Assembly (NCBI GenBank): GCA_030146905.1
Contig: JASLAV010000335.1
Location: 1 to 6,677 of the forward strand
DNA: 6,677 nucleotides
Reading direction: 5' to 3'
DNA from: Lentzea sp.
Lineage (GTDB): Bacteria > Actinomycetota > Actinomycetes > Mycobacteriales > Pseudonocardiaceae
The position numbers and the translations under genes are program-made. The notes under the pieces were generated by a model that was not told where the DNA came from, searched no databases, and saw only the letters and a list, made by a program, of their open reading frames with translations. This document shows positions 5,082-6,677 of this stretch, one piece after another. Within the stretch, counting starts at the first letter, position 1. Every line of letters starts with the position of its first letter.

Positions 5082-6554
5082 ATGGCGACCTCCGTTACTG
5101 AGACCGAACGCAAGTACGAGGCACCATCGGACGCGAGTCTGCCGGACCTCACAGGGATCACCGGCGTGGCGACCGGCCCGGAGGAGTTCGATCTCGAAGC
5201 CACGTACTTCGACACCGAGGACTACCGCCTGGCCCGAGCGGGCGTGACGCTGCGCCGCAGGGCAGGCGGCGAGGACGAGGGCTGGCACCTCAAGCTCCCG
5301 GCGGGCGAGGACAGCCGCCAGGAGATCCGGGTCCCACTGGGCCGAGCGGTGAAAACCCCGCCCAAGGACCTCTCCTCACTGGTCCGGGCCCACACGAGGG
5401 GCCAGGACCTGGGCCCGGTGGCCGAGATCCGCACCAACCGCCGGCGCTGGCAGCTGACCAACAGCACCGGCGAACTGCTGGCGGAGGTGGTCGACGACGT
5501 GGTGACCGCCCAGACCATGGGCAGCTCGACCACCACCTCCTCCTGGCGCGAGATCGAGGTGGAACTGGGCGACAAGGGCGACCGCGACCTCCTCGATGAG
5601 GTCGAACGCCACCTGGGCGACGCGGGCATCCACCCGTCGTCCTCGAAGTCCAAGCTCTCCCAGGTGATCGGCGTGAAACGCGACGCCGTCCCCACAACGG
5701 GCAAGAAGTCCACAGCAGGCGAAGTGGTCCTCGCCTACCTGTACGAACAACGAGCAGCACTGCAGAACCAGGACCCGCGAGTCCGCAGGAACGAGGACGA
5801 CGCCATCCACCAGATGCGCGTGGCGACCCGCCGCATGCGCTCGGCCCTCCAGGCCTTCGGCAAGATCGTCGACCGCGAGGCAACCAGAGCCCTCACCGAC
5901 GAGCTGAAGTGGCTGGCAGCGGTCCTGGGCACCTCCCGGGACCTGGAAGTGCTCCGCGCACGCTTCGAGGACGCCCTCCACGCCCTCCCCCCGGAACTGG
6001 TGCTGGGCGACGTGGCCGCCCGCCTGACCCGCCACTTCGCCCCGCTGGAAGCCAAGGCGCACAAGGACTCCGTGGCGGCCCTGGACAGCAAGCGCTACTT
6101 CACCCTCCTGAACGACATCGACACCCTGCTGACCACCCCACCCCTGACCAAGGCAGCCAAGGGCAAGGCGAAGGAAGTCCTGCCACGCCTGGTGGAAAAG
6201 GCCCGCCACCGCCTGGACGTACGAGTGCAAGCGGCCCTGCAGGCCAACAACAGCGACGAACCACTGCACGAGGCCCGCAAGGCAGCCAAGCGCCTGCGCT
6301 ACAGCGCAGAGGTGGCCGAACCGGCACTGGGCAAGCACGCAGCGGCCCTCCGCAAACGAGCAAAGGACGTCCAAACCCTCCTGGGCGACCACCAGGACTC
6401 GGTGGTGGCCCGCCCAGTCCTGCTGGACCTGGGCAGGGGAGACGAGAACGGCTTCACCTACGGCCTGCTGTACGGAGCAGAGGTGGAGCTGGCGCACAAA
6501 ACAGAAGCAGCACTACCAGCCCTGTGGCAAAAACTGAGCAAGGAACACCTCTAG
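5082..6554 (+). CDS. CYTH-CHAD domain protein (triphosphate tunnel enzyme fused to polyphosphate-linked domain)
   Basis: This intact 490-residue two-domain protein begins with a CYTH domain (about 1-195). Its marks are the N-terminal ExExK motif ETERK (7-11), YFDTEDYRLARAGVTLRRR, WHLKLP, REIEVEL (156-162) and SKSK (188-191), which line the triphosphate- and metal-binding tunnel. A CHAD domain (about 213-485) follows, with its conserved histidine/arginine helices: HQMRVATRRMRS (H243), LHEARKAAKRLRY (H396) and LLGDHQDSV (H437). CYTH members act as inorganic or thiamine triphosphatases or adenylate cyclases, and CHAD domains bind polyphosphate. A cytoplasmic role in triphosphate or polyphosphate metabolism is therefore likely, but the activity is not assignable. 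GAGGT (5066-5070) lies 11 nt before the ATG. The 3' third uses unusually many A-ending codons compared with the other genes. Confidence 0.95.
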   Translation: MATSVTETERKYEAPSDASLPDLTGITGVATGPEEFDLEATYFDTEDYRLARAGVTLRRRAGGEDEGWHLKLPAGEDSRQEIRVPLGRAVKTPPKDLSSLVRAHTRGQDLGPVAEIRTNRRRWQLTNSTGELLAEVVDDVVTAQTMGSSTTTSSWREIEVELGDKGDRDLLDEVERHLGDAGIHPSSSKSKLSQVIGVKRDAVPTTGKKSTAGEVVLAYLYEQRAALQNQDPRVRRNEDDAIHQMRVATRRMRSALQAFGKIVDREATRALTDELKWLAAVLGTSRDLEVLRARFEDALHALPPELVLGDVAARLTRHFAPLEAKAHKDSVAALDSKRYFTLLNDIDTLLTTPPLTKAAKGKAKEVLPRLVEKARHRLDVRVQAALQANNSDEPLHEARKAAKRLRYSAEVAEPALGKHAAALRKRAKDVQTLLGDHQDSVVARPVLLDLGRGDENGFTYGLLYGAEVELAHKTEAALPALWQKLSKEHL

Positions 6555-6677
6555 CCACAGCAAGGCAAAGGCAAGGCGAAGCCGAGCACGCCCGCTTTTC
6601 ACAAAGCCGGTGGGTGGTGTGGTCCCGTCACGAGCAGTGCTGATGCGTCTTTGCCGCGCCTGAGGGGTGAGGTCAAG
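6555..6677. other. Non-coding tail with no supported gene
   Basis: After the CYTH-CHAD stop the sequence begins with a purine-rich imperfect repeat of AAGGC units (6563-6580). A short GGCG/CGCC stem could form near 6575-6595, followed by only four T's, too weak to call a terminator. No start with a good ribosome site is seen before the window ends. Confidence 0.4.

Noticed and set aside
6555..6610. Possible terminator after CYTH-CHAD
   Set aside because: The only stem found is about four base pairs with a long loop and a four-T run, which is too weak to support.
6643..6663. Mini-ORF MRLCRA, resembling the ends of short cysteine-containing leader peptides of actinobacterial sulfur operons
   Set aside because: It is only six codons long, has no ribosome site, and the downstream gene needed to judge an attenuator is outside the window.

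Overview
The window is GC-rich DNA with GTG/TTG starts, tightly overlapping genes and IdeR/DmdR-type iron boxes. This suggests a high-GC actinobacterium, perhaps Pseudonocardiales or a relative; the order is an inference from style and cannot be fixed from the sequence. Seven protein genes are supported, and almost no space is left between most of them.

Left part (1-3350): the edge of a hydroxamate-siderophore locus. A truncated formyltransferase gene runs leftward off the window. It faces away from an L-ornithine N5-monooxygenase gene across an 87-93 bp divergent promoter region that carries two iron-box-like sequences. Together the two enzymes would convert ornithine to N5-formyl-N5-hydroxyornithine, the iron-chelating building block of peptide siderophores such as coelichelin. 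A YtcJ-type metal-dependent amidohydrolase follows the monooxygenase with an ATGA start/stop overlap, so it is probably translated with it and sits under the same iron control. Its substrate is unknown. Because N-substituted formamide deformylase belongs to the same amidohydrolase group, a role in formyl or amide hydrolysis is an attractive hypothesis.

Middle part (3328-4931, minus strand): a second, unrelated transcription unit. In transcription order it holds an unrecognised coiled-coil protein, an SRPBCC/AHSA1-domain protein and an ArsR-family winged-helix repressor without cysteines. The last two overlap by GTGA. A perfect palindrome, TGCAACC-N4-GGTTGCA, sits in front of the SRPBCC gene over its Shine-Dalgarno region and is the probable operator of the repressor. 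This unit ends inside the 3' end of the amidohydrolase gene, a 23 bp tail-to-tail overlap.

Right part (5082-6554): a complete CYTH-CHAD protein gene on the plus strand, divergent from the coiled-coil gene. It is a triphosphate-tunnel domain fused to a polyphosphate-associated helical domain. The 117-150 bp divergent region before it contains nested inverted repeats. The last 123 bp hold no supported gene.

The most interesting points are the iron-box bidirectional promoter whose second box abuts the monooxygenase start, the coupled amidohydrolase, and the palindromic operator candidate.
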